A stretch of DNA of 64,000 nt from Nissolia schottii. Taxonomy: Eukaryota; Streptophyta; Magnoliopsida; Fabales; Fabaceae. The stretch covers positions 6,511 through 70,510 of the forward strand of contig QANU01111830.1 of the NCBI GenBank assembly GCA_003254905.1, given 5' to 3'. This document shows, one piece after another, positions 1 through 27,654 of the stretch (the first letter of the stretch is position 1; each line of letters opens with the position of its first letter). A program made the translations under genes and the position numbers. The notes beneath the pieces were generated by a model, which was not told where the DNA came from, did no database searches, and was given only the letters and a program-made list of their open reading frames with translations.

Positions 1-1205
1 TTGATTGCCCGCCACCAGTTCTTAACTTGTCATCACTTTCGCGCATGACAAGATCACAGGTTTCCTTTGTTAAACTGTCACTTTCGCACCCAAGCTTAAC
101 AAAGTATGCCAGCATTAATCCAGATGTTAGAACGGCTAACCTTAATTCCAGTTATGGCAACAAGATTAGATGAAATGGTTTAGTTCCGACTCTAATAATT
201 GTAACTGTTCGTTCACAACGTTCAAGCCTAGAATCTAGTTTAAGCATAATGATGTTGATCTTAACTTGGTTATGATTTAATTAGCATAACTTTCGTTCAT
301 ACAACTAAATCCCAAATCAAGAATCAAAACATTAAACAAAGACTAGCATTAAGCATAAACCCATTCAAGCAAATCATAAGGAAAGAGATAGATTCATATA
401 TAATAGTTACATGGATACAAGCAAGCTACAATAATGACCAAAATCCCAACAAAAAGAGGGTTAGGAACCCATCTTACAAGAGTATCTCGGAGGCAAGGTT
501 TAGGCACTTACCATGACACGTGCTCACGTTATCATGGCCATGGCTTTGCCAAGCTTCCTTGATCTCCGGCTCCTTCACAAGCCTCGTCTTTGTTCCTAAT
601 CTAACCTAAACTAAACTAAGCCTTAAAAGTACAACAAAATGGAGGAAGAATGGTGTTTGGAGGGGGAAGAAGAGATGGTTTCGAATGGGCACGGCCTCCT
701 CTATTATAGACAGATTTTGGGTCCATCGCTCAGTGGTTTTGGTACAACTGCTGAGCGATAATGTCCTTTTCGCTGAGCGGCGGCGCTTAATCGCTGAGCG
801 GATTATCCTTTTACGCGGTGTAAGAAATGCTCAGGCAGCTTTTGCAGGGCGGCGCCGCCATCCAACCTGGCGCCAGTCCTGGAGCATTAAATGCGCCGGT
901 GCAAGTGGCTGCCGACGTCCATCCGCTGAGCGGCCAAGGGTGCATCGCTCAACGGTGCTTTGTCTTATGTGCGCTGAGCGAATGTGCTGTACTGCTGAGC
1001 GGTCCTGCTTTAATCTTCGTTTTTAAGCTCTTTTCCAATTCTGCCCTTTTCTCCATTCTTCATGGGATTATTCTTTAATTATGCTGCCTGTATCCATCTT
1101 CCAAAATATTTTATAAACCTACAAAACAAGGGGATTAAATTAGATAATTCGTTTAAAAACATAATAGATAAGTGCCATTTTTATAGGTCAATTTTGTGTA
1201 AATTG

Positions 1206-1330
1206 GGCACTTATCAGTGACAACAGTGACGATGGTGATGGTGTTGGTGATGATGGCTCAGTGGTGGTGAGTGGTATATGTTGGCGGCGGCGGGAGTGGT
1301 GGTGACGGTGGTTGTGGGGTTGTGGTGGCT
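1206..1330. repeat. GGT/GTG-rich simple sequence
   Basis: A degenerate GTGGTG/GATGGT stretch on the plus strand, next to the palindrome-bearing element that follows. No coding function is supported. Confidence 0.5.
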
Positions 1331-1339
1331 CATGGAGAG

Positions 1340-1620
1340 AGATGTGTTTATGTTAAGAATATTTTTGTCAAAATAAAAGTTGAAGGATTACCTGAAAAGT
1401 GGTAATTCAGATAGACACATCTCATGGAGATAATCAGTGTTACCACTTTGGAGGTAATGTGGATTACCTGGGTAATCCACATTACTAGCAATGTTGTGTA
1501 ACCAAATAGGTCGATATGGATTGCTAGGTAATTTAATTGCAAGATTACCAGTAATCTATCCACATAACCTGATACCAAATGCCTCCTAAGATTATGCAGC
1601 ACTATTAGTAACGCGTCATA
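1340..1620. repeat. Palindromic MITE-like insertion
   Basis: This stretch contains many GGTAATC/GATTACC-type words and, at 1,454-1,485, a perfect inverted repeat with 15-base arms (GTAATGTGGATTACC) around a TG spacer. The edge reading ACCAAATGCCTCC is reminiscent of PIF/Harbinger-type MITE ends, but I could not fix both termini or a target duplication. The class is therefore tentative. Confidence 0.35.
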
Positions 1621-2780
1621 ATTGTAAGTTTTAATTTATTATAATTTTATTATATTTCTTTCAATTTATTGATTATAGCTTAACATATTCCACAACACAA
1701 GGGATATAAGTACATGTCTCAAAATCATTTTCATCATAAATCTCATATTTTCTACCAACTACTTCATTAATCACATAAAGCATGTATGACTCACATATTG
1801 AAATAAATCTCATTGAAATTCATCAAAGATGACATATAGCAAGAAAACTAACATATTCTAACACAAAATATAACATGAATATCATCAAGCATCTTAGACC
1901 ACATAGACAGTGGCTATGTCAGGTTTACCCACGTTTGTCGGTCTCGGTGTTTCCTGCAGACTTCTAACTGGCTATGACGCCTCCTAACTCCTCTTGGGCT
2001 GAACTTTTCCAAGCTTTCTCTAGGGATTTTGAGAGCTTTTGTAGGTTAAGATTAAGGGATTTCTGAAGAATCTGGACTAGGTGTGATATAGAAAGTGTCT
2101 GAGTTCTCAGTTTGACAGAATAATAGTCGATTGTGTGATTAGACAGGGTTTTGGCAAGATTTTCTCTTTTTTATCCACAATTTCGTAATCCTTGGGGTAT
2201 TTATAGCCTTGGGGCTGAATTTCACTTTCCCAAAATGCCCTTGGTCCAATTTACCCATTTACCCTTCGCTTATGTCATTGATGACATCATGTATGGTGAT
2301 TAACCACTGAGTCATCTTTGACTTCTTTGACCGGCCACTTGGCCCATTCTTGGTCGTGTATGGCCTTTGTGTCTTGGCCACTTGTGTGACCGATAATTAA
2401 AGGTCTCCGGCAGATCAATTTTGATCCGATTTTATCGTTTTTGGTCCCGGTATTTCGCGTACGACTGTTCTAAAAATATTCCGATCACGTCCTTGTGATC
2501 CTCTAATTTTTTTAAGTAATATTCTAGGTTCATTTGGGGTATTTTTAAATTCCCGTCTGTAGTCATACCTTTTACGGATAATTTAGACGCGCGGTTATGT
2601 TCAGGTGGCAGAAATGGTTTGTTCTAATGTCCACAGAATTTTGAGAAAACGTACAAAAATATTTCTACAGACAATTTTAATCCTAAGAGTTCATGATTCT
2701 AATGGTTCAATAAAAAATGGGAATATCTAGATAATTATCTAGCAAAATTCCGTAAGGAGAAAGCGGGATGTATTAATGTA

Positions 2781-3273
2781 ATGCTTAATATGTTTAAATT
2801 AATTTGGGTAACCGAAAGGATTAATTAATGTTTGTTATTTATGTAAATAATAATCGGCCCAAAAGAAGTTTATTATTTGGCCAAATAATAAACATTAAAC
2901 CTTAAGCTTGTTTTCTATTTAATTATGCGAGCATTAATCATCCCAAAGGAAGATTATTGTTTGACCAATTTATAAAAAAAATGTGGTAATAAATAGTTGG
3001 TCCAAATAAAGGCTAAATATTTGAAAAGATTTTTTGACAACATTTGATTACTACAATGAGAGTACCACTTACAATAAATTTTTCTATCCAAAGATTGAAA
3101 ATTAATGTTGTTCTAGGTATCTCAAATATAGATTTTCCCATAGGTCGTACTAACGATAATTGTTTGTTTTTGTTCTGGATTCAGTTACTACGACTTCGGC
3201 TACTAATGTTTCTGCTTAAGTTAGCAGCATCCCTATGCTGAATAGTGCAAACTTTAAGGTTTAGAAGGATACC
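2781..3273. other. AT-rich leader of copia remnant, no gene
   Basis: AT-rich sequence with repeated words such as AATAATAAAC and CCCAAA(A)GAAG. It probably contains the 5' LTR and leader of the copia remnant that follows, but I could not pair it with a 3' LTR, so the element ends are unknown. The 65-aa ORF at 3,044-3,241 resembles nothing I recognise. Confidence 0.3.
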
Positions 3274-4180
3274 GTGAAAATTGTCCTCGGTTGTATGGGC
3301 TTGGACATTGCTCTTCGGGAGGACAAATCCACTTCCACTGCGGAAAATGCAAATGCGGTTAAGATAGAGAAGTGGGAGAGGTCCAACCGAATGAGTATTA
3401 TGATCATGAAGTGCTCCATTCCTGAAGCGTTTCGGGGCTTTATTATTGAGGATAAAATTGCTAAAAAGTTCCTAAAGGACGTTGAGCAATTCTTTGCTAA
3501 GAATGAGAAGGCGAAGGCAAATAGCCTTCTGGAAAAACTTGTCTCCGTGAGGTATAAAAGCAAAGAGAACATAAGGGAGTACATTATGGAAATGTCTCAT
3601 ATTGCATCAAAATTGAAAGCACTAAAGTTAGAGTTGTCTGAGGACTTACTCGTGCATTTCATTTTGATTTCTCTCCCTGCACACTTTGGGCAATTCAAAG
3701 TGAATTATAACACTTTGAAGGACATTTAGACCTTAAATGAATTGATATCTCACTGTGCGCAAGAGGAAGAAAGGCTGCAGCTTGACAAGACCGAAAGTGC
3801 TCACATGGCTTCCTCATCTCAGTATAAGAGAAAGCATGATGTTGTTGCAGTTGCATCTTCTTAGCAGAAAAAGGTAAAGAAACAGGATGGGGTCTTAACT
3901 TGTTTCTTCTATAAGAAGACAGGACACATGAAGAAGGATTGTACCAAATATGTCGCTTGGTGTGCAAAAAAGTGTATGATTTTTGCTTTTGTTTGTTCTG
4001 AAGTTAATTTGAGTTTTGCACCTATGGATACTTGGTGGGTGGATTCTAGTGCTACTACTCACATAAGTATTACTATGTAGGGTTTCCTGTGGAGTCGACC
4101 GCCAACTGATGCTGAAAGATTCATTTATGAGGTAGACGGCAATAAAGTTGCAGTAGAGGTTAGGAACTTTTCAATTATGT
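3274..4180 (+). pseudogene. Ty1/copia gag and protease region, degenerate
   Basis: The frame from 3,274 reads as a copia-type gag of the UBN2 class (151 codons to an in-frame stop at 3,729). The same frame resumes with helical Gag sequence, a second stop near 3,862, and a CCHC-like zinc knuckle near 3,900-3,940 whose second position is changed (CFFYKKTGHMKKDC). The retroviral-type aspartic protease start follows near 4,030 (WWVDSSATTHIS, where DSGA is expected). In-frame stops show that it is not functional. It belongs with the integrase, reverse transcriptase and RNase H pieces downstream. Confidence 0.8.
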
Positions 4181-4208
4181 TTTAAGACTGGATTATATTT
4201 CGATTTAT

Positions 4209-4781
4209 TTGAGACATTTTATGTACCGTCTTTTAGGTGAAATTTATTTTCTGTTTCTTTGTTTGGACAAGCCAGGTTATCATTGTTCTTTTGGAGATAA
4301 TAAAGTTAGTCTATTTCAAAATTCAAATATTATTGGTTCTGGTCTTTTAATCGATAAACTTTATAAGCTTGATTTAAATTTTTCCAACGAAATACTGCAA
4401 ACAAGCTCAATAGGTACAAAGCAAAAATTAAATGAGAATTCTGCCTCATTATGGCATAAGCGTTTATCTCTAAATAGAGATAAACAGAGAATTCAGAGGC
4501 TTGTGGTGGATGGATTTATTGAACCCCTAGATTTAACAGACTTTCAAGTTTGTATCGAGTGCATCAAGGGGAAAAGAACAAATGAAAGAAAGTTAGATGC
4601 CAATAGAGCTGAGGATGTCTTAGAACTAATACCTACTGATATATGTGGTCCATTCCCTACTGCTTCATGGAACGGGCAACCTCAAGAAGTGCCATTAAGA
4701 AAATCCATTAGAGAAAGGAGAAGTGCAATTTCGGATGAATATGTTATTTACCTCCAAGAACATGAGAATGGCATTGTTTAA
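4209..4781 (+). pseudogene. Copia GAG-preintegrase with integrase core deleted
   Basis: The ORF has the pre-integrase zinc-binding region (SLWHKR...CIECIKGK at residues about 79-122) and the first strand of the integrase core (LIPTDICGPF). It then jumps after SWNGQ straight into linker sequence that normally lies hundreds of residues later, before the reverse transcriptase (KSIRERR). The catalytic D,D-35-E region is therefore missing by internal deletion, in frame. The parent element could not have integrated by itself. Confidence 0.75.
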
Positions 4782-4840
4782 TAGTAGATGACCCAATCAA
4801 CTTTTGTCAAGCCATGCAAAGTTCTAATTCTTAAAAGTAG

Positions 4841-5460
4841 ATTGATGCCATGAAGGATGAGATTAAGTCTATGAAAGACAATGACGTTTGGGATCTCGTA
4901 GAATTACTTGAAGGTGTAAAGCCCATTAGTTGTAAATGGATATTTAAAACCAAAAGGGATTCTATGGGTAATGTCGAGAGATATAAAGCTCGCCTAGTTG
5001 CTAAAGGCTTTACTCAAAAGGAAGGCACAAATTATGAAGAGACTTTCTCTCCAGTATCTTTGAAAGACTCTTTTAGAACCATAATGGCACTAGTGGTTCA
5101 TTTTGATTTAGAGCTACATCAGATGAATGTCAAATTCTCAATGGAGACATTGATGAGACAATATATATGGTACAACCAGAAAACTTTGTGTAAGATGACC
5201 GAAGGTTTATGGTATGCAAACTAAAGAAATCCATCTATGGTCTCAAACAAGCATCCCATCAGTGGTATCACAAGTTTTACCAAGTTATTACCTCGTACAA
5301 TTTTGAGGCAAATATTGCTGATGATTGTGTATACTGCAAGTTCAGTGAGAGTAAATATACATTTCTAGTCTTATATGTCGATGACATACTACTCGCTAGC
5401 AACGATATAGGCTTGTTGCATGAAACCAAGAAATTCTATCGAACAAATTCAAAATGAAAG
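4841..5460 (+). pseudogene. Copia reverse transcriptase, frameshifted
   Basis: Two overlapping frames (4,850-5,224 and 5,209-5,457) make one copia reverse transcriptase. The first has the VWDLV...CKWIFKTKR and RYKARLVAKGFTQ blocks. The second has KKSIYGLKQA and the YVDD catalytic box near 5,377. A frameshift near 5,210-5,225 splits them and further breaks follow 5,457. Domain order (gag, protease, integrase, RT, RNase H) identifies Ty1/copia rather than Ty3/gypsy. Confidence 0.85.
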
Positions 5461-5601
5461 ATCTTGGTGATGCCTCTTTTGTATTAGGAATCCAAATATT
5501 AAGAGATCGCTCTCGAGGTATTCTTGGATATCACAAAAGAACTACATCAAAAGGGTTTTTAGTAGATATGGCATGGAAGGCAGTAGACTAGCAAATCACC
5601 C

Positions 5602-6340
5602 GTGGCTAAAGGAGACAAGTTTAGTCTCAACCGATGCCTCAAGAATGCTATGGAAAGGACAACAATGCATGAAAAATCTTATGCATTAGCAGTAGGGAGC
5701 CTAATGTATGCTCAAGTTTGTACTCGTTCTAATATAGCATTTATAGTGGGAGTTCAGGGCAGACACTTGAGTAATCTAGGCTTGGACCATTGGAGAGCAG
5801 TTAAGCGCGTATTGCTTTATTTAAAGAGAACAAAAAACTACATGCTCACTTATCAAAGATCAAAAAATTTGGAGATCATTGGGTTCTCTGACTTTGATTT
5901 TGCGGGATGCCAAGATAGTAGACGCTCTACATCAGGCTACATCTTTATGTTGGCTGGAGGAGCTGTTTCATGGAAGTCTACTAAACAGACTCTTGTAGCT
6001 TCTTCGACAATGGCAGAAGAGTTTGTTGCTTGCTATGAGGCATCTAACCATGGTATATGGTTGCGAAACTTTGTCACCTACCTTCGTGTGGTAGATGGCA
6101 TTGAAAGGCCATTGAAGATTTATTGTGACAATAATTCGGCGGTGCTTTACTCCAACAACAATAAGAGCTCGACAAAGTCAAAGCATATTGATATTAAGTT
6201 TTTGGATGTTAAGGAGAGAGTTCAAGAGAAACAAATTTCTATAAGACATAGTCTATGCTAGCAGATCCATTAACCAAGGGTTTGATACCTAAAGTCATCC
6301 ATGAGCACATTGTTCATATGGGGATGACTGATGGTAATAT
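5602..6340 (+). pseudogene. Copia RNase H and polyprotein C-terminus
   Basis: This frame carries the copia RNase H region: SLMYA, then FSDFDFAGCQDSRRSTSG (acidic residues of the first strand), SWKSTKQ, and the late acidic site in YCDNNSA. A stop at 6,259-6,261 follows; the usual LADPLTKGL tail is still readable out of frame to about 6,340. It ends the copia pol remnant that begins at 3,274. Confidence 0.85.
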
Positions 6341-6733
6341 CTTGGTTTAGTGGAGTTATTTTATACTCTATATGTTTTATGTCAGACATTGAATTGTTTC
6401 ATTTTCTGCATAATAAAATTGATGGTTTACATTATGTTATTTGCAACGATTATATTGCAATTTTGGATTGATCTCAATAAAGTTTTAAAGTTGGACCAGT
6501 TGGAAATAGGCATGTATGATATCGTTTTCATGTAATTTCCATGTTACTCATCCAAACTTGATCTATGTCATTAAGTATAATAGTATGGTGATCATCATGA
6601 TTCAGTCACGACTTTAATATGATGAAAGCTGCAATTCCATCACTAATATATGAGATGAACCAGATTGTTTAAGTAGTTAAAATAACATTCAAATGTGCGC
6701 TTAAAGTTTATTTTGCGATGTGATTATCTCAGG

Positions 6734-6774
<41 letters not shown>

Positions 6775-7640
6775 AATAATAATGAACTTTAAATAAAGAT
6801 TAATGGANATGACTTATAATATGTTGGTCTCACTTATGTTTAATGAAATTAAATAAATGAATAAATCAGACTATTTTATTGGTTTGGACCCAAAATGGTA
6901 ATACTCGCTTCACCTATTTTTGTTGGGCTTTTAGGATGGGAATCACTGCCAAAAATACGTAAGGAGGGTTTTGGTCCTCAACACATCAAAATCACTCTGC
7001 AGTCCCCTTCCCCATCAAACGAGGTGAACTCAAGCATCAATAAGGATTCAAAGATTTTGGTTGAAGAAGACCAATAACCCAACATTCGTACATCAATTAT
7101 TTATATGAACCCAAGTACGCTTCCACATGTTTAGTATCTATCATTCTTATTAATTTAACATAGACACTCTTAGGGTGGTAAAATTAAAGTTTTCAGTCAT
7201 AGTGTCGAATTTCTCATTTTCTAAGGAAGGCTAATATGTACGCTGATTTTCTTGTCAAAGAAGGCTCTTCTGCTACGAAATTTTTGGGCACAATCTTCGC
7301 TAGGTGTTAGGCCTCTGATGTAACAAAAAAAATGTGTGAAATGTGCATTGTTTTAAGCTCACAAAGTTTTGTGATCCCGGCCAATAAATAAAAAGACCAA
7401 GTTTACCATAAAAAAAAGTCCCACATTCCACGTGCCACCGCATGCCAAGCCATGATGTGGGATGAAATCTATCGTGTCAAATGTTAAATCACTGGGAGGA
7501 CAGAATTCGGAGTGAGTAGCGTCAACGCAATGTTCTGATTCAACCTCAGAATAAATACAATGATCCATAAAATTAAAAAGAGAAATACATGCGGATAATA
7601 TAGGCATTATTGTTCAATCACCTTGAACCGCCTGATAACT
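6341..7640. other. AT-rich flank, no gene recognised
   Basis: This is probably the 3' non-coding part and LTR of the copia remnant, then single-copy flank. It includes an (AT)n run at about 6,737-6,769 and one ambiguous base at 6,808. The short ORFs in it resemble no family I know. Confidence 0.4.
6737..6769. repeat. (AT)n microsatellite
   Basis: Uninterrupted alternating AT of roughly 32 bases. Confidence 0.95.
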
Positions 7641-7950
7641 GGATAAATATGAAAGCCCCTCGTGTTTTCCGGTCTAATTTTTTGGTTTCATATTATAGAA
7701 ACTTTCCTTTGCCAACGGGTAAGGTCGAAACACAAAGAAGGCCCTGAAACTGCATCTCGCCGCTTCCCGCATTTCTTCATTGCTCACATCCATCTTTTCC
7801 TTACTATCTCGTATTTCTCCAATCTTCAGTCTTCCCTTTCCTGTTTTGTTTAATGTCATTCATTTCAGTAGTTGGCTAAATCAAAATGGAGATGAATATA
7901 TATTTTTTTGGGGATAATTTTGTCCGTTAATCCAAATTCACATTTTTTTT

Positions 7951-8183
7951 TATATCATTTTTTTTGCTGCTTTGATGTGCTGCTTCTTGTTCAGTTTATT
8001 ATGTATGGAAATATGTGTCATTGCTGATTTATGGGAATTCGGCTTCAAATTTGAGAGAATAGTTNTTTTTGATATCATTTTTTTGCTGCTTTGATGTGCT
8101 GCTTCTTGTTCAGTTTATTATGTATGGAAATATGTGTCATTGCTGATTTATGGGAATTCGGCTTCAAATTTGAGAGAATAGTT
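7951..8183. repeat. 114-bp tandem duplication with N at the junction
   Basis: Two nearly identical copies (7,951-8,064 and 8,071-8,183), both running from ATATCATTTTTTT to TTGAGAGAATAGTT, are joined by N plus five T. It lies upstream of the first coding exon of the membrane-protein gene, probably in its 5' UTR intron. Near-perfect identity and the N at 8,065 suggest a mis-joined assembly overlap. Confidence 0.9.
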
Positions 8184-8842
8184 GTATTTTTTCGTTGTAG
8201 TCATTGATATTGTAGCAGGGTAACACATTCTGAACTGCATAACTTCACAACGGGCTAGGATCAATTGGCAACAAGCAGTTTGTTTTCGATTTAGCTGGCT
8301 TTACCCTGTATTGTTTATATTGGGATGGCACAATGATGGGCCATTATGGTTGAATTGAATTATGGAGTTCAGATTTTGCTGTTTGATTTAAGTTATGATT
8401 TTACTGGTTTATAAGGAACGCTGACCAGGAAGAAAACGTGACAAACTGAGGGGCTAGCCACGATGTAATCTTTTTTTTTTGGGGGGGGATTAATAGCCAC
8501 AATGTAATCTGATTATATGTAAATAAAAACTTAATTAGAATAAATGGAGGATTTTTATTTGTGTATATTTTTGTCCTGATGAAGGGGTTTCTGTGCTCTC
8601 TGGATCTGCCTTAAAGTGTGTTATGGTTAGGAACTCATATTCTCGTATTAGTGTAATTATTTTATAGTCTACTGCATTCCATCACCCTAAGCATAATAAT
8701 CACAGAATTTCTTGATGCAGTATCTGGTATATAGACACTAACTATTAACCTAAGAGAACTGTAGTTACTCAATTGTTAGCTGAGTCTTTGTGAAACAAAT
8801 GTCTTAAATTTTAATATTAGCATCTATGTTTTTTCTAGGAGA

Positions 8843-23972
<15,130 letters not shown>

Positions 23973-24900
23973 ATTGGCGATTTAGCGGTATTTGAGTCAG
24001 GTCGCCAAGAGCCAGTTGCAGTTTGGCCTGCAACAAAACTGCAGGTCTCTTTCTCCACTACAAGGTGGATGGTTGAGCTTTGTTATACATGCTCATGGCT
24101 CCAACAAGGTATTGAGATTCAGCCTATACGATAGAAGGAGTCTTGTGGAGCACTGTATGGGATAGTTGGCTTGTATGGTGGCAATCCTTGATTGGATGTA
24201 GGTTTTGGGTGTTCGTGCTAGATATTGTGGTTTTTTTTCTTATTTTCTGGTTTTTGTTTAGTTCTCTTTTGTTATGGACCTAGGCTCCTTCACACCACAT
24301 GTCGGGTTTTGGTGTGAATCAATCTGAAAAAAAAAATGCCTATACGGTAAAGCTTTGCTTCCACAATTGAGTTTAATTATGCTGCCAAAGGCAAGATTAT
24401 GTAGGAGCAAGTTGAGGAGCTCTTTATTTTATGGAGCTATTATTCCTGTTCCTCATTAGTTTTACAGTCTGGCAATCAGAAATACCCGTCACAGATGCGG
24501 GCTTATGTTCAGTATTTCACTAGTCCACTGAGTTTACATATGTCTATTATTGCTGAAGAACTCATTACTATATCATATAGTACCCGTGTATTACCTGAGA
24601 TTATTTTGATATATGTATTTTTATTTTCATCTATAACAGACAACTATATAAAATCAAGTGACAAATTTTGTATGTAGAGAATAATTTTGAATAAAATATG
24701 GTAAAATTTAGAGTTCTCTATAAAACGAAATAAATATTAGTTGATTCAGTAGTTAAGAAATTTTAAATTTTGAATTTAAGATTATGTTAAAGAATTGATT
24801 TTAAATTTATTTAATTTTTTTTAATTTTGAATAATATTTATTTTAGATGTGAGAGAGTTGAAATTAAAATTCGTAAAGATTTAGTGGGATCATGTAAAAT
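23973..24900 (+). other. 3' UTR and downstream flank of membrane-protein gene
   Basis: This follows the TGA at 23,970-23,972. T-rich sequence with no ORF of note fits a 3' UTR of a few hundred bases; the poly(A) site is not certain. The rest is AT-rich with nothing recognised. Confidence 0.45.
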
Positions 24901-24963
24901 AAGTTTAGTGAAATCAGTTCAGGATACCAGATAAATGAATAGTAACCATCTTATTTCAATGCT

Positions 24964-25164
24964 GTGATTGATGATTGTCGAATGCTGGGAGCAATGTTGC
25001 AGTCGCATTCCTTTGTTCACACCAAAAGGAGTCTGAACGCTGCTACACATTCTTTGGCCGAATATGCTTGTAACCATGGTGATCATATAAGGATTGAGGA
25101 AACTCCTTATTGTGTAGCTCTTCAAGTCACTAAGGATTGTCCTAAAATTGTATCTAATGAATGA
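24964..25164 (+). pseudogene. RNase H-like (RVT_3) fragment
   Basis: The 66-aa frame reads IDDCRMLG...SFVHTKRSLNAATHSLAEYAC. This is the end of the RNase H domain found in plant LINE-derived and RNase H-like proteins (a final conserved Asp/His region before a helix with AAH.LA). No upstream part of the domain or reverse transcriptase is nearby, so it is a fragment. Confidence 0.6.
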
Positions 25165-25799
25165 GTTTCTATGTTTCACATATAAAAAAATAAAAATGGT
25201 TTAGACGAGGAAAATTTCTCAAATAATGGTGGGAAAAATTTATACATTTATTTACTATAGATGAGTGATTATAACAAAAGATACATGTATACTTAGGAAA
25301 ATTATAAACACCAAATAAAAGAAGGAATTTACTCGAGTATCTTTTAAAATTTAAGGGCATTGATACCATAGCATCTAAGATTTCGTCACGTGTCTCACTA
25401 ACTCAAATTATTTATTGTTTTAAATTTGTGATTGAATCACAATCATTCAAATGCAATGAAGTATCGATACATTAATAAAAGCTTGGGTGCTGAAGAAAAA
25501 ACCATAAAAGAAAACGGATAGGGTTATAGAAAATTATTCATAGATAGAATGTTGGAAGGATTATGCTTTGTTTCTAATTTCACAATCATAAAATCGATGC
25601 TCCTTATGATTCGTTCACAGTAATATATTTCACACTCCTATGTATATTGGAAAATGCTACTTTTTAGCAGTAATTAACCACTTCACACTTTTGATTTTTA
25701 GGTACATAATTAACTCAATTGTGTGATTTCATGATTGGGACAAGGTATTGAAGTAAATGAAATCTATTTTCATTTCATTTACATTTGCATTTATAGAAT

Positions 25800-27654
25800 T
25801 GTTAGTTAGTGATGTTAGTTATAATTATCCTAACCATCAATTGGTTAGATAGTTTGTTAGCTCAGTTAACTACATTTCCCATTGTGGTAGTAGCCACTAT
25901 ATATTTGTCATCAAACACAACAATACACAAGTATTTTTCTCATTTCTCTAAATCTGCAATATAGTATCAATAGACTTCAACTAAGCTTCCACAAAATTCT
26001 CTCTACTCCCACGAAGCATCTGTCATTGTTGCTTTGTGCTCCTTTCTGTTCTTCTCTCAAGCCTTCTTTTCCTTGAGCTTCGTTCGATTCTTCCATGGCT
26101 TCTTCACAATCCTTGGAGGATTCCACTATTCCATACATTTTTCCCTCTGATGGCTTGGTTTGGTATTGGTTTCTCAGCCTCTTAATGGAGAAAAGTTTCA
26201 TTTTCAGTTCAGCTCCGTGAAGATGGCACTACTCGACAAGAACAAATTGACATTTGTTGATGGTTCTCTTCCTTGTCCTTTGAGCACAGATCCAATGCAC
26301 TTAGCTTCTTGGGATAGGAATAATGGCATCATCTCTTCTTAGCTGTTGAATTATGATTTCAAGGATATTTCAGTTAGCATCATTATTCACTCCATTCCTG
26401 CATGAGATTTAGAAGGATCTCCAAGACTGCTTTCAGCAAGGCATTGACCCAAGGATCTTCGAGCTCAAGAAGGAATTGATGAATGCTCAATAAGGTTTGT
26501 TATCTGTTACACAAGATTTTGCAAAATTGAAAACAATTTGGAGTGAGCTTGGTGATTATCATCCTATTCTAGCTTGTAATTGTGATGGAGTTCATTATTT
26601 TCTACAATTTCGTGAAATTATGTCATTTGCTTCTTGGCGGGTGCCTTCATGATGCTTATGCATCAATCCCAGGTCAGATCTTGTTCCAATTCCCAACATC
26701 AACAAGGTCCTCTCTCTAGTTCTTCAAGAGGAAAAGCAAAGACAACTTGCTTCTGATTCAACATTTTCCTTTGCCGTCAAAGACAATCAAGATTCGAAGC
26801 GAAATCTACTAAGCCAAATACTCACCCTAGCTACTCCAATTGTGGTTTTCTTGGACACACCAAGAAGAAGTGCTACAAGATTACCGGGTATCTGCCTCAC
26901 TACAAGAAGAGTCAGCAACAACAACATCAGATCTCTCATTCTGTTAATCAGGTTCTGCAGCTTTAGAAAATGTGACTTTGTAATCAGGCGCTTGTTTGGT
27001 TCAAGTTGTTGCAGTGCTGAATATGGACAAGGTTGAATCCTACTCTAGGTATTGTTTTATCAATTCTAGATGAGACACCTAAATCCAGATCCAATTTATG
27101 GATCTTGGATTCTGGTGCTACAAGTCATATAACTTGTACATATCAAAATTACACTCCTTATTTGGCTGTATCACATTCATATGTATCACTTCCAAATAAT
27201 CATAGAGTAATGGTTGAATCAATAAGTATTGGAACATTGCATAATTTCCTGAAATTAACAAATGTGCTCCACATACCTTATTTTCTTATCAACCTCATTT
27301 CAGTTTCTGCATTGCTTAAGTCTCATTCCTATGGATTGGTCTTCAACACTAATGATTGTTTCCTACATGATCTCAGCACACCTGAGGGTGATTGGAAGGG
27401 GTAAACTCCTTGGAGGTTTATATGTCTTCAACGAAGCTAACTCTCCAATTGTTCCTGCTGCAACTGGTCATACACCTATTTCATACCCTCATTGTAATTC
27501 TGATTCTAATAAGCATGTACCTACTATTGTTGATTCCCCTTGTTTCAAACAATGTAACTGTTGTTTCTTCTAATATATGGCAAGCACAATTAGGTCCTCT
27601 TTTTAATACAGTCTTGCCGAAACTTTCTTCTACATTGCACCGAGGCATACATAG
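25800..27654 (+). mobile_element. 5' part of a second Ty1/copia element
   Basis: A short LTR (25,800-25,958, TGTTAGTTAG...TCTGCA) is followed within a few bases by TAGTATCAATAG, a decayed initiator-Met primer site. Gag begins at ATG 26,095 and, with breaks, reads VLVSQPLNGEKFHF...KNKLTFVDGSLP, the usual copia Gag start. A zinc knuckle (CGFLGHTKKKCYK) is at about 26,840-26,880. The protease start (LWILDSGATSHI) is at about 27,096. Integrase, RT and RNase H are absent: the element is cut at 27,654 by the gypsy element. Confidence 0.8.

Larger units (their letters stand above)
1..2780 (-). mobile_element. Chromovirus-type LTR-like fragment
   Basis: No gene is visible. The 2,430-2,780 part resembles the 62,560-63,026 end of the solo-LTR-like element: both carry a GTCCCGGTA block, an ACAGAATTT...ATTTCTAC block, and end near CGGGATGT. 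Both also contain clusters of a GC-rich CGCTGAGCG/CGCTCAGCG motif, here at about 700-1,010. This suggests a diverged LTR of a Ty3/gypsy family, read on the minus strand and running out of the left edge of the window. Short ORFs across the motif cluster are chance ORFs. Similarity was judged by eye. Confidence 0.4.
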
